The notes under the pieces were generated by a model. That model made no database searches. It had not been told where the DNA came from and was given only the letters and a program-made list of their open reading frames with translations. From Candidatus Sabulitectum sp. (GTDB lineage Bacteria > Fermentibacterota > Fermentibacteria > Fermentibacterales > Fermentibacteraceae), in assembly GCA_023145935.1 (NCBI GenBank), contig JAGLDB010000023.1:1-15486 (forward strand): a stretch of DNA of 15,486 nucleotides. The letters are read 5' to 3'. Shown here piece by piece: positions 1 to 7,485 of this stretch. The number at the start of each line of letters is the position of its first letter. Position 1 is the stretch's first letter. The translations under genes and the position numbers were made by a program.

Positions 1-1962
1 GGAAAACTCCAGTACGAAGTACTTGAGAGGGAATCGTTCACGATACATCTCACAGGGGAGATCTCACCGTTTCAACCCCTGCCGGTAAGGGGAGAGGTAA
101 GGCCTGAATTTGTTATAAACAGCGAGTTTTACAGTGGTTCAGCTGTCTGGCCTCAATCTCCTGTAATTCTTGAATCTGTTGAAATTCTAAGGGATATCAG
201 GGTCGCCCGTGCGGGATTTTACCCGGTAAGCTGGAACCCTTCCACCGGAGATATTGAAGTAACAACATCATTGACTGTGAGGTTTTTTGCCACAGATGAA
301 GCTGGAGAGAATGAGCTGGTGCGAACAAGTACAGATCTCACAAGAAGTTACTTGCCTTTTTATGAGGAAGTGCTGGGTTTTGAAAGTTCCGGCATGGTGG
401 TTGACGGCTGCTACCTGGTGATCTCAACAGCTGATGGTATTGATACTGTGAGTGACCTTCTTGACTGGAAGAGCAGGAAGGGATTTGAGGTAGTTAGCGG
501 AATCATCCCTGGTATTGGAACAACAGCCACAGAGATCGATGCGTACATAGAGAATGCCTTTTACACATGGCCTGTTCCACCTGAATACATCCTTCTTGTG
601 GGTGACTCGGACATGGTTCCGTCGCCTGTGTTCAATGGTCATTCCGCGGACAACATATATGGAGTGATAGGCTCGGGCTGTGTGCCCAGTATCCATGTGG
701 GACGATTGTCCGGAGAGAACAGTCTTGATCTTCAGTACGAGGCATGGAAGATAGTTCAGCATGAAATGGACCCTTACGAGACGGGAGAAAGCTGGTTCCA
801 GAAGGGTGTAAGCGTGGGGCATACTGAATTTGTGGCAAACTCCTGGGATTATATGGAGTACATGATGGCTGGGGGAATGGATCCTATCTGGTTCTGCGAA
901 GTCGGAGGTATCACACCCACTGTTTCAGCTCTTTCCGACACTATCAACGGCGGTATTTCTATCTTTGGCCTTTGCGGGCACGGAAATGTATCCAGCATTT
1001 CACCTTCAGGTTTTGATATTGGAGATATAGCCGCTCTTCAGAACGGACGAAGGCTTCCATGGTTTGCTCTGGTAGCCTGTCAGGTAGGCTGGTTTGACGG
1101 ACACTACTGTTTTTGTGAGGCTTTGATGGGAGAAGGTTCAATTGGAGATGCCAGAGGTGCAATAGGGGCCATGGGACCAACTACGAACAGTCCGTACGGT
1201 GCCGCAGATTCTCTGGTAAAGTGGATATTCAAGGGATACTTCCAGGAGGAAGTCCGTCACATGGGAGCGGTTACCGACTGGTCGAAGAATGAAGTCTTCA
1301 ACTACTACGGTTCAGGAGCCGCTGACAACAATCATATGCACATGCTTTTCGGTTGTCCTGAAATGGATATCTACTACGACACCGCACCATTAACAGTCAT
1401 CAACTGTACACACCCGGATCCTGTTAGCCCGGGAACATATACATTCTCTGTAACTGCTGGTGGTTCACCTCTGGAAGGAGCACTGGTGGCGGTGAAGGTT
1501 TTTGATTCTTCTTCAGGATCCTGGATGGATTCCGACTATTCCGATGGCTCTGGTAACGTTACTTTTACAATTCCAGCCTTTGGAGCAAACTCTGATGTTT
1601 ATGTGACTTCAACGAATTTCAACATGTCACCGTATCTCTATCAGGCTGTCACATCTGTTGAAGAATCGGACCATGCCAATTTGAGCTTTGCTGTCGGTCT
1701 TCGTCTGGGTTCTTCTCCATGTAACGGGGCACTGAACATTTTCTATACTGTTCCACTCGGGGCAAACGCCCATTTAGATATTTTCGATATTTCAGGGAGA
1801 ATAGTGAAAACGATACCTCTGGAGACAGAATCAAGTGGTGAGATCAAGGCCGTATGGGATGGCAGAGGGTCAGATGGAAGCCCCGTATCAAGCGGAGTGT
1901 ATTATTGCAGATTAAGATCGGGATCAGATGTTATTGTTGAATCTGTTCTGATGCTTAACTGA
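1..1962 (+). CDS. Gingipain-like C25 cysteine peptidase with C-terminal sorting domain (5'-truncated)
   Basis: The frame is open from base 1, so the gene starts before the window; 653 residues are visible and it ends at TGA 1960-1962. Residues about 1-105 resemble a C25 propeptide. The catalytic domain runs from about 136 to 451. His327 (in GLCGHGN) and Cys360 (in LVACQVG) form the expected dyad, 33 residues apart, the same spacing as His211/Cys244 of gingipain RgpB. An Ig-like beta domain follows (about 466-548). The last about 90 residues, with core IFDISGR and a GVYYCRL strand, look like a T9SS type A / FlgD-like C-terminal domain that directs outer-membrane translocation. The likely role is an extracellular or surface endopeptidase acting on protein substrates; specificity cannot be read from sequence. 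An internal TTG at 271 is not the start because homologous propeptide sequence continues upstream. The gene lies alone, convergent with the next gene. Confidence 0.9.
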   Translation, partial: GKLQYEVLERESFTIHLTGEISPFQPLPVRGEVRPEFVINSEFYSGSAVWPQSPVILESVEILRDIRVARAGFYPVSWNPSTGDIEVTTSLTVRFFATDEAGENELVRTSTDLTRSYLPFYEEVLGFESSGMVVDGCYLVISTADGIDTVSDLLDWKSRKGFEVVSGIIPGIGTTATEIDAYIENAFYTWPVPPEYILLVGDSDMVPSPVFNGHSADNIYGVIGSGCVPSIHVGRLSGENSLDLQYEAWKIVQHEMDPYETGESWFQKGVSVGHTEFVANSWDYMEYMMAGGMDPIWFCEVGGITPTVSALSDTINGGISIFGLCGHGNVSSISPSGFDIGDIAALQNGRRLPWFALVACQVGWFDGHYCFCEALMGEGSIGDARGAIGAMGPTTNSPYGAADSLVKWIFKGYFQEEVRHMGAVTDWSKNEVFNYYGSGAADNNHMHMLFGCPEMDIYYDTAPLTVINCTHPDPVSPGTYTFSVTAGGSPLEGALVAVKVFDSSSGSWMDSDYSDGSGNVTFTIPAFGANSDVYVTSTNFNMSPYLYQAVTSVEESDHANLSFAVGLRLGSSPCNGALNIFYTVPLGANAHLDIFDISGRIVKTIPLETESSGEIKAVWDGRGSDGSPVSSGVYYCRLRSGSDVIVESVLMLN

Positions 1963-2276
1963 AATGAATAGAGACAAGTGACAATATCTGAGGTGTTTTC
2001 CAGATGTGTGCTGTATTTGATTTTACAACTGTGAATACCTGCTGAGAGATATAAAAATAGTCTTGATACGGGAAGGTGTTGTTTATGACATTTGCGAAAT
2101 GTACTGTTTATGCCTTACTTTGATATTCTTCCATGCTTTTTGTGAGATCCAGCTGAGTTCAGTGATTGAGATCTGTTCACTGGGAATTGATTCTGCAAGA
2201 ATTTATCAGGAAGAAGGGGCTGGGACAGACATCAACTGATAAGCGGACAGTTTAAGACCGGCACACGGCGCAAAGA
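1963..2276. other. Intergenic gap between convergent genes
   Basis: These 314 bases lie between two convergent genes. I see no convincing gene, RNA or T-tailed terminator. A weak inverted repeat, CAGTGA (2160-2165) with TCACTG (2177-2182), has an 11-nt loop and no T-run. One 46-codon reading frame at 2099-2239 has a hydrophobic start but no SD and is not called. Confidence 0.6.
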
Positions 2277-3656
2277 TCACCTGTTGAACTTGAAGTAGTC
2301 ATCGAATGGTTCAGAATATCCTTTTGGTATATACTCTCCCGTTTTCTTTACCACTGCATACTCCCCGGTATAATCCCCAGCGACTACCTTTTTTATCATG
2401 GCAATCAATCTGTCTACATCTTCTTTTGAACTGTAGCACCCCAGGCTTATTCTGACCATCCCGGGCATTCTTGATTTGTCTCCTGCGAGAAATTCATCTC
2501 TCCATGATTCTGCTTCCTCATCTGAAAGATTGAGAAGACTTACCACGTAGGGGTGAGCACAGAAACAGCCGCTTCTGACTCCAATTCCTCCTTCGTAGCC
2601 CAGTATTGCCGCAAGAAGAGAATGGGGAACATTCTTCAGATTAAATGGGATCACACCTACTCTGTCAAGTTTTTCCGGGTCGCTTTCGCCGTAGATAATG
2701 ATATCAGGGATTTCATTCAAACGATTGAGAGTATACTTGGTCAATACAACTTCATGCTCCTCAATCCTACTCATGGTGTAGTTCATAAGAGCCAGTGCTG
2801 ACGCTGCCATGGCAACAGCTCCTGCCACATTGGGGCTGCCGGCTTCTTCTTTGTCGGGAAGACCTGCCCAATACACTTCTGTAGGTGTGACCACATCAAC
2901 AGTACCACCACCGCTGTAATCAGGGGAGCAGTTGAGAAATGCTTTAATGGGTCCTATAAGCACTCCTGTGCCGTATGGAGCATACATTTTATGACCGGCA
3001 AGAACTATGAAATCAAGATGCTCGGGATCGTCGTCGGGTTTCATGTCAATTTCCCGATGAGGAGCCAGCTGCGCTGCATCGATCAGGATAAGAGACCCGG
3101 CTTCGTGTACTTTCCTGGCAAGTCGGTGAATAGGTTGAAGGTATCCGGTGACATTTGCAGCGCCTGTTATTGCAACAAGTACCAGCTTGTCTTTGTGCAG
3201 AGCAAGTTTACGATCAAAATCGTCTTCATCAAGTCTTCCGTCAGGAAGAATGTCAACATGAACTACCTTAAAATGATCTCTCCAGGGAAGATCGTTGGAG
3301 TGGTGTTCCATGCGGGTTGTTATCACAACACAGTCATCACCGGAGGGTAGAGAGTGCGCAAGTTTGTTAATTGCCTCAGATGCGTTCTTACCAAAAATAA
3401 CGGTATTTTTTGACAGATCCGCCTTAACAAACTGAGCTATGATCTCACGAGCTTCATCAAAGATCTTTGTGCTTAGACGGGACTTGAAACCAGTACCCCT
3501 GTGTACGCTTGAGTAGAATGGCATAAAATCGTTCAGTGCCTGGAAAGAATCTTTCATTGGAGGCGAGCTTGCTCCATTATCCAGATTAACATAGGTAACC
3601 GTAGATCCATCAAGAAGAGGAGTCTTCCTGTCAAGACCAAGGATTTTGTCTCTCAT
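2277..3656 (-). CDS. Cysteine desulfurase-like PLP enzyme (class V aminotransferase, SufS/CsdA type)
   Basis: The product is 459 residues, about 50 longer than typical SufS. Fold-type I PLP motifs appear in order: EHHSN at 117-121, LIDAAQ with Asp193 (pyridine-nitrogen contact), and AGHKMYAPYG with Lys223 as the PLP Schiff-base lysine. RSGCFCAHP at 361-369 places Cys366 where SufS has its persulfide cysteine; an extra Cys364 makes a CxC. The family removes sulfur from cysteine to give alanine and a protein-bound persulfide for Fe-S or thiocofactor assembly. No sufBCD, sufE or iscU partner is in the window, so the acceptor is unknown, and a related cysteine or selenocysteine lyase is possible. 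The start ATG (3654-3656) has AAGGGTG a few bases upstream. The TGA stop is at 2277-2279. Extra residues at the C-terminus (after about 430) are unlike SufS. Confidence 0.85.
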   Translation of the reverse strand: MRDKILGLDRKTPLLDGSTVTYVNLDNGASSPPMKDSFQALNDFMPFYSSVHRGTGFKSRLSTKIFDEAREIIAQFVKADLSKNTVIFGKNASEAINKLAHSLPSGDDCVVITTRMEHHSNDLPWRDHFKVVHVDILPDGRLDEDDFDRKLALHKDKLVLVAITGAANVTGYLQPIHRLARKVHEAGSLILIDAAQLAPHREIDMKPDDDPEHLDFIVLAGHKMYAPYGTGVLIGPIKAFLNCSPDYSGGGTVDVVTPTEVYWAGLPDKEEAGSPNVAGAVAMAASALALMNYTMSRIEEHEVVLTKYTLNRLNEIPDIIIYGESDPEKLDRVGVIPFNLKNVPHSLLAAILGYEGGIGVRSGCFCAHPYVVSLLNLSDEEAESWRDEFLAGDKSRMPGMVRISLGCYSSKEDVDRLIAMIKKVVAGDYTGEYAVVKKTGEYIPKGYSEPFDDYFKFNR

Positions 3657-3729
3657 GTCACACCCTTATTTTTATAATCAAGTACAGAATTAAGCAAATT
3701 AAGCATTTGGCGAGGAATATACACTCTAA

Positions 3730-3858
3730 TTTCATGAAACTCAATACCACCGGAGATCGAGAGGGTATAGCAGGTAAGAATCGTTGTTGAAGAAATGAAT
3801 TTTCACTGAAAATATATCGCGGGTTCCTATTTCATGAAACCTTTATTATCTTACCTGC
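3730..3858. repeat. Paired TTTCATGAAA palindromes and a 10-bp inverted repeat in a divergent intergenic region
   Basis: The 10-bp palindrome TTTCATGAAA occurs twice, at 3730-3739 and 3830-3839, exactly 100 bp apart and within a shared 12-mer ATTTCATGAAAC. GCAGGTAAGA (3770-3779) is the exact reverse complement of TCTTACCTGC (3849-3858). The region separates the divergent cysteine desulfurase-like gene and the secreted-protein gene at 3898. Spaced palindromes here could be operators for a dimeric regulator, and the longer repeat could form a stem in the leader of the rightward transcript. The function is inferred; the repeats themselves are seen directly. Confidence 0.45.
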
Positions 3859-3897
3859 GTCTTCTAAAAAGTGAAAAAACTCAAGAAAGGATTTAAG

Positions 3898-4518
3898 ATG
3901 AGAAAAACCCTTGTTTTGATTGCCATGCTTACAACAGCTCTTATGGCATCAGAGATAGAGATTGGTACATCTGGCACTCCTCGCGGCTACCCGTTCGGTT
4001 GTTGACAGCAGACTGATCTACACCACCAGGTGGTGGTACTGTCAAGCGAGATTGGTACAGCAGTTGAAATCAGTTCTATACAGTGGCATAAGCATGCTGA
4101 ATTCACATCTACAGATGCAGAGGATGAGGATTTCAAACTGTACCTCGGGCTTTGCGGATCAGATCAGTTGAATACCGGTTCATTCGATGGAAATTACATA
4201 AGTGGAACAAAGACCCTTGTGTACAGCTCAGACCTTCTAATAGTGGACATGGACGATGAATGGGCTGAGATTGTTCTTGATGATCCCTATTGGTACAATG
4301 GTACCGGGAACCTTATCATAGAGATTGAGTGGGCTAACGAAACTCATGACAATTCGTACTACAACCATGAATGGTATGCCGGTGACAACCGTTGTGTCTT
4401 TTCACAGGGTTCTCCAGACATTGTTGCATACGGTTTTCTGCCTCATATGATCCTTGCGGGTACTCTTGCACTTGAAAACTCAACTTTTGCCAGTATCAAG
4501 GTAGAGCTGGGTCAGTAA
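3898..4518 (+). pseudogene. Secreted surface-type protein gene interrupted by an in-frame TGA
   Basis: ATG 3898 is preceded by AAGAAAGGA and opens an exported protein with signal peptide MRKTLVLIAMLTTALMA. After 35 codons the frame meets TGA (4003-4005), yet the same frame resumes at once and runs open for 170 codons to TAA 4516-4518. The downstream part (EIGTAVEISSIQW, then an acidic, aromatic beta-rich region) and the upstream part (IGTSGTPRGYPFG) together resemble the N-terminal region of secreted FCB proteins where a YPFG motif is followed about 16 residues later by an SEIG motif. The segment 4002-4045 is quasi-palindromic, and in the +2 frame it encodes DSRLIYTT and WWYCQ, which also look family-like. 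Possible causes are a TGG-to-TGA nonsense change, compensating indels or a local rearrangement, an assembly error, or (less likely) selenocysteine. A 12-bp direct repeat GAGATTGGTACA (3958-3969 and 4048-4059) flanks the segment. No specific function is recognised. Confidence 0.6.
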
Positions 4519-4531
4519 AAATGTAAGTGAT

Positions 4532-4563
4532 GCAGGATCGGTTTTGAACCGATCCTGCTGTTT
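4532..4563 (+). terminator. Strong hairpin terminator
   Basis: GCAGGATCGGTT (4532-4543) and AACCGATCCTGC (4547-4558) form a perfect 12-bp stem with a 3-nt TTG loop, followed by TGTTT. It starts 14 bases after the TAA of the interrupted secreted-protein gene. The T-run is short, so termination strength is inferred mostly from the stem. Confidence 0.75.
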
Positions 4564-4618
4564 CATCCAGGAACTATCCTCTTCATTACTGGTAGAGATT
4601 AAAAAAAGGGGGATACTT

Positions 4619-5245
4619 ATGATCTTTGTACTTTGCTTTTCAATTCTTTCAGCGTGCTCTGACTACTCTGTTGGTGAGATCATGCTTGATCGATTTCTTG
4701 AGAATGGCGGAATGACATACCTGGAATTCAGTGAAGAATACGAGAATTATCAAAGTGAGCAGTGGGGAAGACCTTCCAGTGGGAGATGGCTGGTTAGAAT
4801 GTACGACTGGGAAAGTGAGATACCGACCATGCGGGGGATATCCAGGCTCCTTTCCAGAATTGATCTTTCCCGGGAACAGGGCTGGTATCTGGATGCTCTA
4901 ACTTTCTATGTTGATTTTCAGTTGGATGCCATTCGGTCCACATATGGCTCTGAGTCTGGAAGGATGGACTTTTTTCAGGCTTTCACTGAAGACATGTACA
5001 TGGAAACCACTGTTTACTTCGCTTTTGAACAACGACAATGGCACCAGAGCGAGATGAATGATCTTATGTCATGGACCATGGGTCTGGTGAATGATATGCT
5101 TACAACAGGTCAAATGGAAGATGCGAGATACATAGTGGAATGGGAAATGCAGGACTGGGATGTGAGGAACTCGTGGTCAGGCTGGTATGATCTCTGGAGA
5201 AATGATCCCCGCCGGGACTACAACAATCCCGGCAGAAGATACTAG
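4619..5245 (+). CDS. Trp-rich putative lipoprotein, function unknown
   Basis: ATG 4619 is chosen because AAAAAAAGGGGG lies 7 bases upstream. The frame stays open further upstream, but a start there (TTG 4544) would sit in the terminator hairpin. The 208-residue product begins with a very short hydrophobic leader, MIFVLCFSILSAC, whose LSAC looks like a lipobox with Cys13 as the lipidated residue. The leader carries no basic residue, which is unusual. The mature part is hydrophilic, strongly acidic and aromatic, with 11 tryptophans, and ends in an Arg/Asn/Pro-rich tail. I recognise no family. It is predicted to be anchored to a membrane on the periplasmic side. It is separated from the upstream gene by a terminator and probably has its own promoter, which I cannot pinpoint. 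Confidence 0.7.
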   Translation: MIFVLCFSILSACSDYSVGEIMLDRFLENGGMTYLEFSEEYENYQSEQWGRPSSGRWLVRMYDWESEIPTMRGISRLLSRIDLSREQGWYLDALTFYVDFQLDAIRSTYGSESGRMDFFQAFTEDMYMETTVYFAFEQRQWHQSEMNDLMSWTMGLVNDMLTTGQMEDARYIVEWEMQDWDVRNSWSGWYDLWRNDPRRDYNNPGRRY

Positions 5246-5261
5246 TATGTCAAGCAATAGC

Positions 5262-5381
5262 TGTCGCGTCCTACTGGCTCTCCAGAGCCCCTGCGGCGTT
5301 ACTGGTTCGATTACATAGCGGTGCTATGCGCATAAACCAGTGCCTTGCCGAAACTCTGGATAGCTGTGCATTACATCGACA
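5262..5381. repeat. Nested imperfect palindrome between convergent genes
   Basis: Successive arms pair outward from one centre: CATAGC (5314-5319) with GCTATG (5323-5328) around GGT; ACTGGTT (5301-5307) with AACCAGT (5335-5341), separated by symmetric 6-nt internal loops; CGGC (5294-5297) with GCCG (5347-5350); TCCAGAG (5281-5287) with CTCTGGA (5354-5360); and TGTCG (5262-5266) with CGACA (5377-5381). A competing local hairpin is GGCTCT (5276-5281) with AGAGCC (5284-5289). The element fills most of the gap between the lipoprotein gene and the convergent cNMP-binding gene. It may be a bidirectional terminator, a structured RNA or a dispersed palindromic repeat. No long T-run is present. Confidence 0.65.
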
Positions 5382-5410
5382 CTTAATACCTGACAGGGTA
5401 CTGGCGTTGA

Positions 5411-5890
5411 TCAGCCTTTAAGGAATTTTCTCATCTCGGACATGTTCTTTTTCATGTCTCTGTTTGCCACGGCTATGGTGGTAAATGCAATGTCTATGAA
5501 CTGAAGCCGACTTATAAGAATTTTTACGAGACTTAGAAGAATTTTAGTTGTGATTACAGGTTTGGAGTCGATGAGTTCCATGAATTTATCCCATTCGATG
5601 CTGTATACAACGCTGTCTTCAGTGGCCCTAACTGTTGCTGAGCGGGGTGTACCATCCAGAAAAGACATCTCTCCGAAAACGTCCCATTCCGAGAAGATAG
5701 CAAGGGGAACAGAATCATCGTCCCAGCTGTCGCTGGCTGTGGCTGAACCGGTCTTGATAAGGAACATCGTTCTTGAGGTCTCGTCTTTTTTGACTATATC
5801 AGTCCCTGCCAGGAATACCATCTTCTCACAACGGGAAATGAACTCAGTTCTCTCTACATCGGTAAGATCATCAAGGAATTTTCGGTGCAT
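5411..5890 (-). CDS. Stand-alone cyclic-nucleotide-binding domain protein
   Basis: The product is 159 residues, mostly one CRP-type cNMP-binding beta-roll. The phosphate-binding cassette is FGEMSFLDGTPRSATVRA, with Glu74 and Arg83 at the positions that contact ribose and cyclic phosphate in CRP. A long helix follows (about 102-130), then a Lys/Met-rich tail. There is no helix-turn-helix or other effector domain, so it is not a typical CRP/FNR transcription factor. It may act through protein-protein contacts or have lost its output domain. The start is set at ATG 5888-5890 because GGAGGG sits 7 bases upstream; an ATG five codons earlier overlaps that SD. The stop TGA is at 5411-5413. It converges on the lipoprotein gene across a palindromic element and diverges from the operon at 6127. 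The ligand, cAMP or another nucleotide, cannot be determined. Confidence 0.8.
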   Translation of the reverse strand: MHRKFLDDLTDVERTEFISRCEKMVFLAGTDIVKKDETSRTMFLIKTGSATASDSWDDDSVPLAIFSEWDVFGEMSFLDGTPRSATVRATEDSVVYSIEWDKFMELIDSKPVITTKILLSLVKILISRLQFIDIAFTTIAVANRDMKKNMSEMRKFLKG

Positions 5891-6126
5891 GTTTCTACCC
5901 TCCATTTTTGTTTACACAGGCATATAATAGTATGAAATTGTTTTGAAGAAAAGAATGCGAAAAAGGAAGAAGATTTCCGGGTTCAGCCCGGTAGAAAATC
6001 TAATGAGCTATTTTATGAATGAAAAGACGAATTTTCTCTTTCCTCAACTGTTCATGAGAAATGAGATGCGGCTTCACCAGCAGGTAAAATCTTTTTGAAT
6101 AGGAGTAAACGATAGCTACAATTTTA
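5891..6126. other. Divergent intergenic region with an imperfect hairpin
   Basis: This 236-base region separates the leftward cNMP-binding gene from the rightward operon and should hold both promoters. It contains an imperfect hairpin: AGATTT (5971-5976) with AAATCT (5996-6001), enclosing CCGGG (5977-5981) and CCCGG (5987-5991). There is no T-tail. An SD-like AGGAG lies at 6101-6105. I see no clear -35/-10 pair. Confidence 0.4.
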
Positions 6127-7485
6127 ATGAGTATTCTCCTGGCGCTGCCGTGTTTTTCCTCTGTTTTGCAGAGTGAGAATCCCCAGGTTTTTGTTTTTTC
6201 CAGGGAGATCCCCAGCGGTTTTCTTTCTCACGGAAGTCTTTCAGCGGGTTGGGGTGGAATTCCTCATCTGGTTACTTACATTTTTGATCAATCCGGAGAA
6301 GTTACATCTCAGACGACTGCCACCTTTGCAGGAGAGCCGGTATGTGCTACCGATCATCAGAGTGGTTCGGTGCTTGTTTGTGTTAACTGCCAGGATGATC
6401 TTTCAAGAGTCGTTCACATAGACGACACAGCTGTTGAAGAATGGATCACTGTAATTTACGGAGAGTCACCGGACAACTCCGCAGTATGTTCCGCTGGTTC
6501 TGATGTTATTTTTGCTGGAGATAATGCGGGAATTCTTCGTGTGATCAGGCTTGGTTCTCAGGGTACTGTTCTATGGGATACAAACTATCCGTCAGTTTCA
6601 CTTTCTGTTCGGGATGTCTGCGCATACAACGGTGAGGTGTTCGTTCTGGGAACAAATGATGAGCCGGAATGGGAGAGGAATGGATGTCTGCTGGTTGTGG
6701 ATAGCCTGGGGGAGTCTTCAGAGCTGCACACAATATTTTCCGGAGAAGGGAGGTTCTCGCCTGAAGCAATAGCAGTTGATTCCCGTGGTTTGTTCATTCT
6801 TGTGAATGCCATGACCCCGGAGAACAACATGATATATGAAGTAAGTCTTGTGAAACTGAATTTTGAACTGGAAATCCAATGGACAAGTACACTAACCGGT
6901 GCAAGCTGGGATCGGGGAACAGACTTGATCGCTCTTCCCAATGGCGGTTTCGTTGTGTGCGGATGGACAAATTCGCTGACTCCAAGCGAGATGAACAGAT
7001 CAGACATGATTCTTTGTGCGTTCAGTGAGAACGGCGCAATTTCGTGGGAAAGAACTTACGGTACTTCACACCCGGACTACGGTTTGAGTTTGTCTGCTGT
7101 GAGTGATGGTGGTTTTCTGATCTCTGGATGTGTGACAGATGATTCTTACCAGGGGTGGCTGGTGAAAACTGATTCACTGGGGTTCCTTGAACCACAGGGT
7201 ATATCCGAGTTTTCGTCTTCGCTGTTTTCCGCCATTCCACTTGGCAATCCGGTGAAAAATGGAAGTCTTTCTTTCTTAGTAAACACACCAGACTCCGGAA
7301 GCTGTAGAATTGTGATCTACGACATGACTGGAAGAGTTGTTCTCAACCGGGCAGCTGAACTCTTTTCAGGAGAAAACAATTTAAGCTTTTCCGCTGCTGT
7401 TCCTTCTGGTATCTATTCTGTGAGGGTTTCCAGCGGTGTATATCAATCAGCTTTCAGGTTTGTTGTGTGTGAAGGAGGGGAATGA
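6127..7485 (+). CDS. Secreted beta-propeller-like protein with C-terminal sorting domain
   Basis: The 452-residue product starts with a short hydrophobic leader (MSILLALPCFSS) and is predicted to be exported. The body has propeller-like blades of the form DLIALPNGGFVVCGW, GAISWERTYG, SAVSDGGFLISG and GWLVKTDSLG (about 260-352), the pattern of SBBP/PQQ-like repeats in secreted FCB proteins. Residues about 370-450, with IYDMTGR (397-403) and SGIYSVRV, form a T9SS type A / FlgD-like C-terminal domain similar to that of the C25 protease. A binding or adhesive role is likely, but no enzymatic residues are recognisable. The start is uncertain: the nearest SD (AGGAG 6101-6105) is 21 bases from ATG 6127 but 6 bases from an in-frame ATA at 6112, which would add five residues. 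It is the first gene of a coupled operon; its TGA overlaps the next start. Confidence 0.75.
   Translation: MSILLALPCFSSVLQSENPQVFVFSREIPSGFLSHGSLSAGWGGIPHLVTYIFDQSGEVTSQTTATFAGEPVCATDHQSGSVLVCVNCQDDLSRVVHIDDTAVEEWITVIYGESPDNSAVCSAGSDVIFAGDNAGILRVIRLGSQGTVLWDTNYPSVSLSVRDVCAYNGEVFVLGTNDEPEWERNGCLLVVDSLGESSELHTIFSGEGRFSPEAIAVDSRGLFILVNAMTPENNMIYEVSLVKLNFELEIQWTSTLTGASWDRGTDLIALPNGGFVVCGWTNSLTPSEMNRSDMILCAFSENGAISWERTYGTSHPDYGLSLSAVSDGGFLISGCVTDDSYQGWLVKTDSLGFLEPQGISEFSSSLFSAIPLGNPVKNGSLSFLVNTPDSGSCRIVIYDMTGRVVLNRAAELFSGENNLSFSAAVPSGIYSVRVSSGVYQSAFRFVVCEGGE

Noticed and set aside
424..822. 132-codon antisense frame inside the C25 protease gene
   Set aside because: It is a shadow of a well-supported catalytic domain on the other strand, and its sequence has no domain-like pattern.
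2099..2239. 46-codon reading frame with a hydrophobic start (MYCLCLTLIFFHAFC) in the first intergenic gap
   Set aside because: No SD before the ATG, no recognisable homology, and the frame is open further upstream without a start; likely chance.
3898..4518. Genome-wide reassignment of TGA as a sense codon
   Set aside because: Other clear genes end at TGA in the right place (for example 1960-1962, 2277-2279, 5411-5413), so TGA is a normal stop here.
4544..4618. TTG 4544 as start of the Trp-rich lipoprotein
   Set aside because: It lies in the terminator hairpin loop and has no SD; ATG 4619 has AGGGGG at the right distance.
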